Shown here: one piece after another, positions 1 through 6,176 of the stretch
How positions within the stretch are numbered: position 1 is the first letter of the stretch
Layout: each line of letters begins with the position of its first letter
Notes under the pieces: model-generated
The model's input: the letters and a program-made list of their open reading frames with translations, nothing else
What the model was told of the DNA's origin: nothing
Databases searched by the model: none
Assembly (NCBI GenBank): GCA_030706665.1
Contig: JAUZOB010000191.1
Span: 1 to 6,442 of the forward strand
Direction of reading: 5' to 3'
Length of the DNA stretch: 6,442 bases
DNA from: Bacteroidota bacterium
GTDB taxonomy: Bacteria > Bacteroidota > Bacteroidia > Bacteroidales > Prolixibacteraceae
Position numbers and translations under genes: made by a program

Positions 1-54
1 GGAAACCACATAATCGGTTAACCTATTAGTAAGAAATTGTAAGAACAATATAAA
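1..54. other. Short leader upstream of the first acetate kinase gene
   Basis: Only 54 nt precede the first gene, too little to show its promoter. Visible items are an 8-bp palindrome GGTTAACC at 17-24 and a small inverted repeat ATTGT (36-40) / ACAAT (45-49) just before the start codon. One forward frame is open from base 1 to a stop at 19-21, reading GNHIIG. This could be the last codons of an upstream gene, but six residues cannot identify anything. Confidence 0.25.
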
Positions 55-1260
55 ATGAAAATCCTTGTTCTGAACTGTGGTAGTTCCTCTATAAAATATC
101 AGCTTTTTGATATGACCGATCAGTCGGTTATTGCTAAAGGAGGTATAGAGAAACTTGGCATGAAAGGTTCTTTTTTAAAACACACAAAAGCAAACGGAGA
201 GAAAGTTCTTTTTGAAGGAGAAATCCTTGATCACAAGAGCGGAATCGAGTATGTGCTTGGTGTATTGACCAGCAAAAAGCATGGATGCCTGAATAGTCTG
301 GATGAATTGGATGCTGTTGGTCACCGTGTGGTTCATGGAGGAGAACGGTTTAATTCCAGTGTATACATCACCGATGAAGTCATTCATGAGATGGAGAAAT
401 GCATCGATCTGGCACCGCTTCATAATCCACCCAATTTGAAAGGAATCTATGCAATGCAGGAACTGGTTCCGGGTATTGCTCAGGTTGGCGTTTTCGATAC
501 GGCTTTTCACCAGACGATGGATCCCCATGTTTATATGTACGGAATCCCTCATACGTTATATACCAAGTATGGTATCAGACGTTATGGCTTCCATGGAACC
601 AGCCATCGCTATGTCTCAAAAAGAGCTTGTGAGATTTTGGGAGTAGACTATGAAAAACAAAAAATAGTTACCTGTCATCTTGGAAATGGTGCATCTTTAG
701 CTGCTATTAAAGAAGGACGGTCTTTTGATACTTCAATGGGGTTCACCCCGGTTGAAGGATTGGTAATGGGAACCCGTTCCGGAGATATTGATCTTGGAGC
801 TGTTCTGTATATCATGGAAAAAGAGCAGATCGGAATCAAATCAGCAACGGCCTTGTTTAATAAACATAGCGGATTGTTGGGAATTACAGGTGTTTCTTCT
901 GACATGCGCGATGTAGAAGCAGCTGCAAAGATCGGGAACGAAAAGGCAGCTATGGCTATAAAAATGTATAGCTATCGGGTACGGAAATATATCGGAGCAT
1001 ACGCTGCGGCAATGGAAGGAATCGATGTGCTGGTATTCACCGGCGGAATCGGTGAAAATTCATTTACAACCCGTAGAAGAGTATGCAGAGGACTTGAGTT
1101 CTTAGGTGTCGAACTAGATAAAGAGAAGAATGAAAGTACTGTAGGAATTGAGAAGGTGATCAACAAGGATGGAAAACCTATAAAAGTAGTAGTCGTTCCG
1201 ACAAACGAAGAGTTGGTAATTGCTATCGATACCCAGAAAATTATTGCAGAAAAGAATTAA
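55..1260 (+). CDS. ackA: Acetate kinase (first of two tandem paralogues)
   Basis: Acetate kinase of the ASKHA superfamily: cytosolic, reversible acetyl-phosphate + ADP to acetate + ATP, the ATP-yielding end of acetate fermentation. The 401-residue length is normal. Seen: N-terminal NCGSSSIKYQL with Asn7, RVVHGGE with Arg91, FDTAFHQTM with Asp148, YGFHGTSH with His180, HLGNGAS (208-214), MGTRSGDID with Arg241, the nucleotide-site FTGGIGEN (328-335), and TNEELVIA with Glu385/386. These match the catalytic Asn7, Arg91, Asp148, His180, Arg241 and Glu384 of Methanosarcina thermophila acetate kinase. The acetate pocket residues Val93, Leu122, Phe179 and Pro232 are all kept, supporting acetate as substrate. 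The start at 55 gives the usual MKILVLNCGSSS N-terminus. One oddity is Leu247 where the family normally has Pro (IDLG instead of IDPG/IDPA). A strong terminator follows the stop. No pta gene is visible upstream within the window. Confidence 0.97.
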   Translation: MKILVLNCGSSSIKYQLFDMTDQSVIAKGGIEKLGMKGSFLKHTKANGEKVLFEGEILDHKSGIEYVLGVLTSKKHGCLNSLDELDAVGHRVVHGGERFNSSVYITDEVIHEMEKCIDLAPLHNPPNLKGIYAMQELVPGIAQVGVFDTAFHQTMDPHVYMYGIPHTLYTKYGIRRYGFHGTSHRYVSKRACEILGVDYEKQKIVTCHLGNGASLAAIKEGRSFDTSMGFTPVEGLVMGTRSGDIDLGAVLYIMEKEQIGIKSATALFNKHSGLLGITGVSSDMRDVEAAAKIGNEKAAMAIKMYSYRVRKYIGAYAAAMEGIDVLVFTGGIGENSFTTRRRVCRGLEFLGVELDKEKNESTVGIEKVINKDGKPIKVVVVPTNEELVIAIDTQKIIAEKN

Positions 1261-1265
1261 TAACC

Positions 1266-1300
1266 AAAAGGAGTTAAAGTACGCTTTAACTCCTTTTTTT
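1266..1300 (+). terminator. Intrinsic terminator between the two acetate kinase genes
   Basis: A perfect 10-bp stem GGAGTTAAAG (1270-1279) / CTTTAACTCC (1284-1293) closes a TACG tetraloop and is followed by seven T. Flanking AAAA/TTTT can extend the stem to 14 bp. It begins 5 nt after the first acetate kinase stop. Its T-tract ends 11 nt before the likely start of the second kinase gene, so it should separate expression of the two. Confidence 0.88.
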
Positions 1301-1311
1301 ATATGATTATT

Positions 1312-2529
1312 ATGGATATCCTGGTATTAAATTGTGGCAGCTCATCTATAAAGTATCAGCTGCTTTCTTTAAATGACACTTCAAATCTCCTTGCTAAAGG
1401 TATTGTTGATCGAATTGGCAACGAAAACAGTGAACTGGAACATAAAGTGCCCGGAAGGGAACCTGTAGTAATTCGCCAGATAATCCCGGATCATACGGAC
1501 GGGATACGTCTGATTTTGCAGGCATTGATCAGTGAACCGACTAAGGTCATTGATTCGCTGAATGAAATTGAAGCTGTTGGCCACAGGGTTGCTCATGGCG
1601 GAGAGTTTTTCTCTGACAGTGTTTTGATTAACGATGAAGTGAAGCTTTGCATAAAAAACTGTATTGCATTGGCTCCATTGCACAACCCGGCAAACCTGGC
1701 AGGGATTGAATCTGTTGAGAAGTTAATGCCAGAGATTCCACAAATTGCAGTATTTGATACTGCTTTTCATCAGACTATGCCTAAAGAGGCATATTTATAT
1801 GCAATTCCGTATTCGCTTTACAAAAAATATGCAGTACGGCGATATGGATTTCATGGAACCAGTCACAAGTATGTGGCACAAAAAGCTTGTCAATTATTAG
1901 GCTTAAATTTTAAAGCCTCTAATATTATCACTTGTCATTTGGGGAACGGAGCATCTATAACCGCGATCCATAATGGCAAATCAGTCGATACGTCGATGGG
2001 ATTCACTCCGAATGAGGGATTGATAATGGGAACCCGTAGCGGAAGCATTGATCCGGGAATCATCCCCTATATCGCTTCAATGGAGCATATGGGCTTTGAT
2101 GATGTGAATGAAATTTTAAATAAACGAAGTGGGGTAAAAGGAATCTCTCAGCTTTCTTCCGACATGCGCGATTTGGTTCAAGCCTCAGCAACGGGGCATG
2201 AAGGTGCGGAACTGGCATTGCAGATGTATGCACTTCGTGTTAAGAAATACATCGGAGCTTATATGGCAATTCTAAATGGAGTTGACTTGATCATATTCAC
2301 CGGTGGAATCGGTGAGAATAATTTTACCGTGCGAAGATTGTGTCTCGAAGGCCTTGATGCCATGGGAATACTTTTTGATGAAAAGAAGAATGATAAACTT
2401 TGTGGTAAAGATGAAGTTATAACTTTACCCGAATCAAAAGTAAAGGTCATGACGATTACGACCGATGAAGAACTGGTCATTGCACAAGAAACTTTGAATA
2501 TTGTAAAAAGCAGTAAAATAAATTCTTAA
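1312..2529 (+). CDS. Acetate/propionate kinase paralogue (second tandem copy)
   Basis: Acetate kinase family protein of 405 residues, making acid + ATP from acyl-phosphate + ADP in the cytosol. I chose the ATG at 1312 because it gives MDILVLNCGSSS, colinear with the neighbour; an in-frame ATG at 1303 would add MII. Numbered from 1312, the catalytic set is complete: Asn7, Arg92, Asp149, His181, Arg242, Glu386/387, plus HLGNGAS and FTGGIGEN. By eye about half the residues match the first copy, so the duplication is old or the copies were acquired separately. The main difference is RVAHGG, with Ala94 where acetate kinases, including the first copy, carry Val. Leu123, Phe180 and Pro233 of the pocket are kept. 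Ala here is known from propionate kinase TdcD and should widen the pocket, so propionate is a possible preferred substrate (inference). Unlike the first copy it keeps the usual IDPG. It has no obvious promoter of its own, because a terminator sits directly upstream. Confidence 0.93.
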   Translation: MDILVLNCGSSSIKYQLLSLNDTSNLLAKGIVDRIGNENSELEHKVPGREPVVIRQIIPDHTDGIRLILQALISEPTKVIDSLNEIEAVGHRVAHGGEFFSDSVLINDEVKLCIKNCIALAPLHNPANLAGIESVEKLMPEIPQIAVFDTAFHQTMPKEAYLYAIPYSLYKKYAVRRYGFHGTSHKYVAQKACQLLGLNFKASNIITCHLGNGASITAIHNGKSVDTSMGFTPNEGLIMGTRSGSIDPGIIPYIASMEHMGFDDVNEILNKRSGVKGISQLSSDMRDLVQASATGHEGAELALQMYALRVKKYIGAYMAILNGVDLIIFTGGIGENNFTVRRLCLEGLDAMGILFDEKKNDKLCGKDEVITLPESKVKVMTITTDEELVIAQETLNIVKSSKINS

Positions 2530-2702
2530 ACCCCGATTCTACAGTTTAATATCTTAGATCGCATTTTGACTTATAGTCTGTAAGTGATAAAGTATGTTGA
2601 CGAATTTTTTAACCTTCCGAATCATGAAAGGTGTTTTCTATAACATGTTATGTTGTAGGTAATTGTTTTGTAAATTCGATTTATAATCAAAATATAAAAG
2701 GA
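2530..2702 (+). promoter_or_regulatory. Intergenic region expected to hold the ptb-buk promoter
   Basis: This 173-nt gap separates the second kinase from ptb and is the natural place for the ptb-buk promoter. No perfect Bacteroidota promoter (TTTG then TAnnTTTG) is present. The nearest -7-like octamers are TTGTTTTG (2663-2670) and TAAATTCG (2671-2678), each with one mismatch and no well-spaced TTTG upstream. A weak stem ACCTT (2612-2616) / AAGGT lies ahead of a short T-rich stretch, but it is too poor to call a terminator. AAAAGG directly abuts the ptb start codon, too close for a standard Shine-Dalgarno site. Confidence 0.35.
2640..2651. promoter_or_regulatory. 12-bp perfect palindrome, possible operator
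   Basis: ATAACATGTTAT reads identically on both strands. It lies about 50 nt upstream of the ptb start codon, just before the best -7-like octamers. The size and symmetry suit a homodimeric helix-turn-helix regulator, but I recognise no specific regulator, and AT-rich intergenic DNA can produce such palindromes by chance. Confidence 0.35.
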
Positions 2703-3605
2703 ATGGAAATTCGTAAACTCAGTGATCTTTTTGAGAATCTGAAGGAAGGAAAAAAAAGAACAGTAGTAGTTGCCAATGCTATTGATGACCACACTGTCGG
2801 AGCAGTATCTAGGGCTGTTGACATGGGAATTGTTGATGCAATTCTGGTTGGAGACAAAGACAAGATTGAAGCAGCCTGCAGACTTGAAAATTTTGATCCA
2901 TCAAGGGTTGAAATCGTTCATGTTGATGAGAACGGAAATCCTGCAATGCGTGCAGTGGAACTGATTCATGAAGGGCGTGGCGAGTTACTGATGAAAGGAC
3001 TTGTCAGTACCGATGTGTTTATGCGTGCTATTCTAAACAAAGAAAAAGGATTGTTACCTCCAAAGGCTGTGTTGAGCCATATTACGGTAGTTGAAAATCC
3101 AATGTATCACAAACTTTTGGTTTCAACTGATGTTGCTGTAATTCCACTTCCCGACCTCAATCAAAAAATAGCAATGGCTAATTATTTGATTCGTACAGCA
3201 AAATGTTTAGGAGTTGAGAAACCTAAAGTTGCGGTTATTGCAGCAACCGAGCAGGTATTATCAGGAATGCAGGCTTGTCTGGATGCAGCTATTCTTTCAA
3301 AGATGGGAGAGCGCGGACAAATCAAAGGTGGAATCATTGATGGCCCGATGGCATTAGATGTAGCTGTTGATCATGAATCGGCAGAAATCAAAGGCGTAAC
3401 AAGCCCGGTAGCCGGTGATGCAGACTGCTTATTATTCCCAAGCATCGAAGCTGCAAATGTATATTATAAAATGTGTACGAAGTTGTGTAAGACACACCAG
3501 GCAGCTTTTGTAGCAGGAGCTAAAGTGCCCTGTATCCTTGCGTCAAGAGGCGACAGCATCGAAGCGAAACTAAATTCCATTGCGCTTTCTGCGTTTATTG
3601 GTTAA
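2703..3605 (+). CDS. ptb: Phosphate butyryltransferase
   Basis: Phosphate acetyl/butyryltransferase family. It converts butyryl-CoA (or a branched acyl-CoA) + phosphate to acyl-phosphate + CoA, which the butyrate kinase encoded next door uses to make ATP. From the ATG at 2703 the protein is 300 residues, essentially the length of clostridial Ptb and much shorter than the multidomain Pta of enteric bacteria. Seen: LLMKGLVST (95-103), LSHI (124-127), a central hydrophobic region around VAVIAATEQV (176-185), IDGPMALD (212-219), and the family's C-terminal SRGDSIEAKLNSIALSA (281-297). The frame stays open upstream to a GTG at 2631, but those 24 residues (cysteine-rich, FSITCYVVG) do not look like the family and would overlap the expected promoter, so I reject that start. 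The 14-nt spacing to buk indicates one operon. Butyrate versus isobutyrate/isovalerate specificity cannot be read from the sequence; a generic phosphate acyltransferase is the alternative. Confidence 0.93.
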   Translation: MEIRKLSDLFENLKEGKKRTVVVANAIDDHTVGAVSRAVDMGIVDAILVGDKDKIEAACRLENFDPSRVEIVHVDENGNPAMRAVELIHEGRGELLMKGLVSTDVFMRAILNKEKGLLPPKAVLSHITVVENPMYHKLLVSTDVAVIPLPDLNQKIAMANYLIRTAKCLGVEKPKVAVIAATEQVLSGMQACLDAAILSKMGERGQIKGGIIDGPMALDVAVDHESAEIKGVTSPVAGDADCLLFPSIEAANVYYKMCTKLCKTHQAAFVAGAKVPCILASRGDSIEAKLNSIALSAFIG

Positions 3606-3619
3606 ATTTTATAATCGAG

Positions 3620-4696
3620 ATGAAAGAAACATTAATCTTATCAATTAATCCAGGTTCAACATCAACAAAATTTGCTCTTTTCAACAATACGACTTGCATT
3701 CTTGAAAAGACAATCCGACACAGTATAGATGAAATTTCAGTATATCCTACAATAATCGATCAGTTTGATTTTCGGAAGACACTGATCATTGAGGAACTGA
3801 AAAATGAAAATGTAAAATTTGAGAGCATTAAGTATGTAATCGGCCGCGGAGGTATTACCCATCCATTGGAGTCTGGCATATACGAAGTGAATGAAGCCAT
3901 GCTTGCTCATTTAAGAAGCGGGGAATATGGTCAGCATGCCAGTAATTTGGGAGGTGTTATTGCCAATGACATTGCAAAATGGCTGGGAGATGCGAAAGCA
4001 TACATTGCAGACCCGGTTGTTACCGATGAATTAGATGATATAGCACGTATTTCAGGACATCCTGCATTTGTACGGAAGACAATATTCCATGCTTTGAATC
4101 AGAAGGCCATTGCGCGTGAACATGCCAAAGCAGTGAATCGTCCTTATGAGGAATTACGCTTGATTGTAGCGCATCTTGGAGGTGGAATTTCAGTCGGTGC
4201 ACATAAGAACGGAAGAATTGTCGATGTAAATAATGCATTAGACGGAGAAGGCCCGTTTTCGCCCGAGCGGAGTGGAACTTTACCTGCAGGTCAACTTATT
4301 GATATATGCTTTAGTGGGAAGTACACGAAAGAAAAGATCAAAAAGATGGTTAACGGAGAAGGCGGTTTTGTTGCTTACCTCGGAACCAATGATGGGAAAA
4401 GCGTAAAAGAGAGAGCTGCTGCAGGTGATCAGGAATGTCAGTTTTATCAGAATGCAATGGGGTATCAGATTGCCAAAATAATCGGAGAGATGGCAACTGT
4501 CTTAGACGGCCGGGTTGATGGAGTTCTCTTTACCGGAGGTGTAGCATATAACGCTGCATTGCTGGAATATATCCGTCCGAAAGTTGACTTTATAGCACCG
4601 GTCTACATTTATGCCGGAGAAGACGAACTTAAGGCTCTTGCAATGAATGTTAGTCTTATGATACAGGGAAAGCTGACCCCTAAAATTTATAAATAG
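3620..4696 (+). CDS. buk: Butyrate kinase
   Basis: Butyrate kinase, a shorter relative of acetate kinase: butyryl-phosphate + ADP to butyrate + ATP in the cytosol. At 358 residues it matches clostridial Buk (about 355). Seen: N-terminal INPGSTSTKFALF with Asn10, GRGG (75-78) with Arg76, ADPV with Asp131, FHALNQKA (156-163) with His157, the glycine-rich AHLGGGISVGAH (184-195), the diagnostic DGEGPFSPERSGTLP block (208-222) with Arg217, the nucleotide-site FTGGVAYN (304-311), and YAGEDE (331-336) as the counterpart of the C-terminal catalytic Glu region. The DGEGPFSPERSGTLP and FTGGVAYN blocks separate it clearly from the two acetate kinases upstream. It is the second gene of ptb-buk and is followed by a strong terminator. 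A branched-chain fatty acid kinase role is equally compatible with the sequence. Confidence 0.95.
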   Translation: MKETLILSINPGSTSTKFALFNNTTCILEKTIRHSIDEISVYPTIIDQFDFRKTLIIEELKNENVKFESIKYVIGRGGITHPLESGIYEVNEAMLAHLRSGEYGQHASNLGGVIANDIAKWLGDAKAYIADPVVTDELDDIARISGHPAFVRKTIFHALNQKAIAREHAKAVNRPYEELRLIVAHLGGGISVGAHKNGRIVDVNNALDGEGPFSPERSGTLPAGQLIDICFSGKYTKEKIKKMVNGEGGFVAYLGTNDGKSVKERAAAGDQECQFYQNAMGYQIAKIIGEMATVLDGRVDGVLFTGGVAYNAALLEYIRPKVDFIAPVYIYAGEDELKALAMNVSLMIQGKLTPKIYK

Positions 4697-4725
4697 AAGC
4701 TTAAGAATGCAATTACATAAAATAG

Positions 4726-4755
4726 AAAAGCCATCCCGGTAAGGATGGCTTTTTT
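4726..4755 (+). terminator. Intrinsic terminator of ptb-buk, probably bidirectional
   Basis: A perfect 7-bp GC-containing stem GCCATCC (4730-4736) / GGATGGC (4743-4749) with a 6-nt loop is followed by six T. AAAA on the left pairs with the T-run. On the minus strand the same hairpin is followed by TTTTC, so it probably also stops the convergent rpsF-rpsR-rplI transcript, whose last stop codon is about 55 nt away. No other hairpin is seen between buk and rplI. Confidence 0.88.
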
Positions 4756-4810
4756 GTTTGGTATGTTTGGAAAAACGTAAATATTCGAAAATTTTTAGTT
4801 CGTGTTAAAA

Positions 4811-5257
4811 TTATTCAGTAACAACTTCAAATGGGAAGTCTACAATAACTTCTCTGTGAAGTTTGATTTTTGCTGAATACTTACCAACTTCTTTGATTGA
4901 ATCTTCAGAAATAGTAATGTATTTGCGGTCAATTTCAAATCCTTGAGTATTGATCGCTTCAGCAAGCATAATTGTGTTAACCGAACCAAAGATTTTACCG
5001 GTTGTACTGGTTTTTGCACCAATAACTACAGTGATAGCTTTCAGCTTTTCAGCAATAGCAAGTGCAACCTCTTTGAGTTTGGCTTCTTTGTGAGCTCTCT
5101 GTTTGATGTTCTCAGCAAGAACCTTTCTAGCCGAAGGAGTGGCAATAACAGCCATTTTTTTCGGTACAAGGTAGTTGCGGGCATAACCGTCTTTTACTGT
5201 TACGATGTCGTCTTTCTGCCCGAGATTTTGAATATCTTGTGATAAAATGATCTCCAT
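4811..5257 (-). CDS. rplI: 50S ribosomal protein L9 (bL9)
   Basis: Large-subunit protein bL9, which binds 23S rRNA near the L1 stalk base and reaches across the subunit interface. At 148 residues it has the full family length. Seen: the N-terminal domain starting MEIILSQDIQNLG, the signature DGYARNYLVPKKMA (23-36), a charged connecting helix (about 41-74, with AENIKQRAHKEAKLKEV), and the C-terminal domain with GKIFGSVNT (88-96, the motif beginning at Gly87-Lys88) and VGKYSAKIKLHREV near 124-137. It is the last gene of the rpsF-rpsR-rplI operon, 15 nt after rpsR, and has no promoter of its own visible. Expression is expected to follow the rpsF promoter. Confidence 0.97.
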   Translation of the reverse strand: MEIILSQDIQNLGQKDDIVTVKDGYARNYLVPKKMAVIATPSARKVLAENIKQRAHKEAKLKEVALAIAEKLKAITVVIGAKTSTTGKIFGSVNTIMLAEAINTQGFEIDRKYITISEDSIKEVGKYSAKIKLHREVIVDFPFEVVTE

Positions 5258-5272
5258 GTGTGTAAGATTTAA

Positions 5273-5542
5273 TTATTTCAACATATCGGTTACATAAGGC
5301 AGAAAAGCCAGGTGACGAGCTCTTTTTACAGCCTTGGCTACTTTACGCTGGTACTTTAAAGAAGTACCTGTAATTCTTCTGGGAAGAATTTTTCCTTGTT
5401 CGTTCAAAAATTTCTTGAGGAACTCAGGATCTTTGTAATCTACATACTTAATGCCATTCTTTTTAAAACGGCAGTATTTTTTCTTCTTGATTTCTACAGA
5501 AGGAGGGGTCAGATATCTGATTTCACTTGAATTTGCAGTCAT
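5273..5542 (-). CDS. rpsR: 30S ribosomal protein S18 (bS18)
   Basis: Small-subunit protein bS18, which pairs with bS6 on the 16S rRNA platform. The 89-residue protein carries YCRFKKNGI (23-31), VDYKDPEFLKKFL (34-46), the core GKILPRRITGTSLKYQRKV (50-68) and KRARHLAFLPY (73-83). It is somewhat longer than the 75-residue E. coli protein because of an N-terminal extension (MTANSSEIRYLTPPSVEI). It has a single cysteine (Cys24), so no zinc-binding cluster. It starts 3 nt after the rpsF stop codon, indicating translational coupling and matching the 1:1 S6:S18 partnership. Confidence 0.97.
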   Translation of the reverse strand: MTANSSEIRYLTPPSVEIKKKKYCRFKKNGIKYVDYKDPEFLKKFLNEQGKILPRRITGTSLKYQRKVAKAVKRARHLAFLPYVTDMLK

Positions 5543-5545
5543 GGC

Positions 5546-5899
5546 TTAGTTCTCCTTTTCTACTTTAGCTTTCTTGTTATTTCTTCTTTTTTCACTGTAC
5601 TCGATTGCGTATTTATCCAATCTGAAAGTCAGAAAGCGGATAATACGCTCATCACGTCTGTATTCAGTTTCTAATTTCTGAATAAAAGATGGATCAGCCT
5701 TGAATTCAAATAGTTGGTAAAATCCGGTAGTCTTCTTCTGAATTGGATATGCCAATTTTTTAAGACCCCAGTGTTCTTCATGGACAAGCTCACCACCGTT
5801 TTGGGCGATGATTTCCTTGAACTTTTCTACCGCTTCCTTTATCTGAACTTCAGATAAAACGGGAGTTGCAATGAAAACGGTTTCGTACTGGTTCAACAT
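5546..5899 (-). CDS. rpsF: 30S ribosomal protein S6 (bS6)
   Basis: Small-subunit protein bS6, a ferredoxin-like-fold protein that binds 16S rRNA as a dimer with bS18. At 117 residues it shows YETVFIATPVLSE (5-17), HWGLKKLAYPIQKKTTGFY (43-61) and RRDERIIRFLTFRLDKY (81-97), all classic S6 blocks, and ends in a lysine/arginine-rich tail (104-117). The start MLNQYETVFI is the family norm, with no better upstream ATG. It is the first gene of the operon. A clear promoter lies about 45 nt upstream. No S6:S18-binding CCG motif is visible in the short leader. Confidence 0.97.
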   Translation of the reverse strand: MLNQYETVFIATPVLSEVQIKEAVEKFKEIIAQNGGELVHEEHWGLKKLAYPIQKKTTGFYQLFEFKADPSFIQKLETEYRRDERIIRFLTFRLDKYAIEYSEKRRNNKKAKVEKEN

Positions 5900-5945
5900 A
5901 CAACTTGATTTTTACAATTAAACATTAATGAATATTTTGAACGCG

Positions 5946-5977
5946 CAAAAATATAAATTTTTTCGCTATCGTTCAAA
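5946..5977 (-). promoter_or_regulatory. Bacteroidota-type primary sigma promoter for rpsF-rpsR-rplI
   Basis: On the minus strand, TTTG (5977-5974) is followed by a 20-nt spacer and TATTTTTG (5953-5946). This is a perfect match to the Bacteroidota consensus of a -33 TTTG and a -7 TAnnTTTG. Transcription should start near 5940, giving a leader of about 40 nt before the rpsF start codon. The leader is AT-rich and contains no clear structured element. Confidence 0.85.
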
Positions 5978-6024
5978 TCTTTATTACGAAAATATGCTTG
6001 GGAAATAGTTTTTTACACCTTAAT

Positions 6025-6065
6025 AAAAAAAACTAACGGGTTATTTCGAAAATAACCCGTTAGTT
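6025..6065 (-). terminator. Strong minus-strand intrinsic terminator without a visible gene
   Basis: A perfect 15-bp stem lies between 6031-6045 and 6051-6065 (outer half AACTAACGGG / CCCGTTAGTT). It can extend to 16 bp around a 3-nt loop. Read on the minus strand it runs directly into eight T (6032-6025), so it is oriented to end a transcript coming from the right. It sits just upstream of the rpsF promoter and would insulate that operon. No gene it could serve is seen between it and the right edge. Confidence 0.85.
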
Positions 6066-6067
6066 CA

Positions 6068-6087
6068 TAGTTTAGTTTAGTTTAGTT
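6068..6087. repeat. Short tandem repeat of TTTAG, about four copies
   Basis: The 5-nt unit TTTAG is repeated in tandem three full times at 6071-6085 with partial units on both sides, immediately beside the terminator stem. It could change length by replication slippage. No function is evident. Confidence 0.6.
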
Positions 6088-6176
6088 GGACCAGAAAATA
6101 GATATCGGTTTCTGAGAAAAGGTAGATTATAGAACTAATATTTTTCTTCGATTTTGCTACGCTAAGTTAGAATTAA

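Noticed and set aside
175..552. Minus-strand open frame of 125 codons inside the first acetate kinase, and similar antisense frames in other genes
   Set aside because: They lie wholly within strongly conserved genes on the other strand, show no recognisable domain, and are expected as shadow frames.
1303..1311. ATG at 1303 as the start of the second kinase
   Set aside because: It adds only MII before the MDILVLNCGSSS that aligns with the neighbouring paralogue, so 1312 is preferred. It cannot be excluded.
2566..2593. Sigma70-like TTGACT with 16-nt spacer and TAAAGT upstream of ptb
   Set aside because: It fits the E. coli consensus only moderately, and Bacteroidota primary sigma factors recognise TTTG / TAnnTTTG instead, as seen before rpsF.
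2631..2702. Upstream GTG start that would lengthen Ptb by 24 residues
   Set aside because: The added residues are hydrophobic and Cys-rich, unlike the family N-terminus. The ATG at 2703 gives a standard 300-residue Ptb and leaves room for a promoter.
4943..5242. Plus-strand open frame of 99 codons opposite rplI
   Set aside because: It is Phe/Ser/Asn-rich, matches no family I know, and lies antisense to an unambiguous bL9 gene.
5900..5945. S6:S18 autoregulatory RNA motif in the rpsF leader
   Set aside because: The predicted leader is only about 40 nt, AT-rich, and has no CCG on the minus strand, so the known CCG-containing structure is not present.
5972..5980. GTTCAAATC resembling a tRNA T-loop on the plus strand (about 5971-5979)
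   Set aside because: The flanks are AT-rich with no acceptor, D or anticodon stems, and the same bases form the -33 TTTG of the rpsF promoter on the other strand.
6068..6087. TTTAG repeat as the start of a CRISPR array or phase-variable promoter
   Set aside because: The units are 5 nt with no spacers, and there is no adjacent promoter pair or gene whose expression it could switch.
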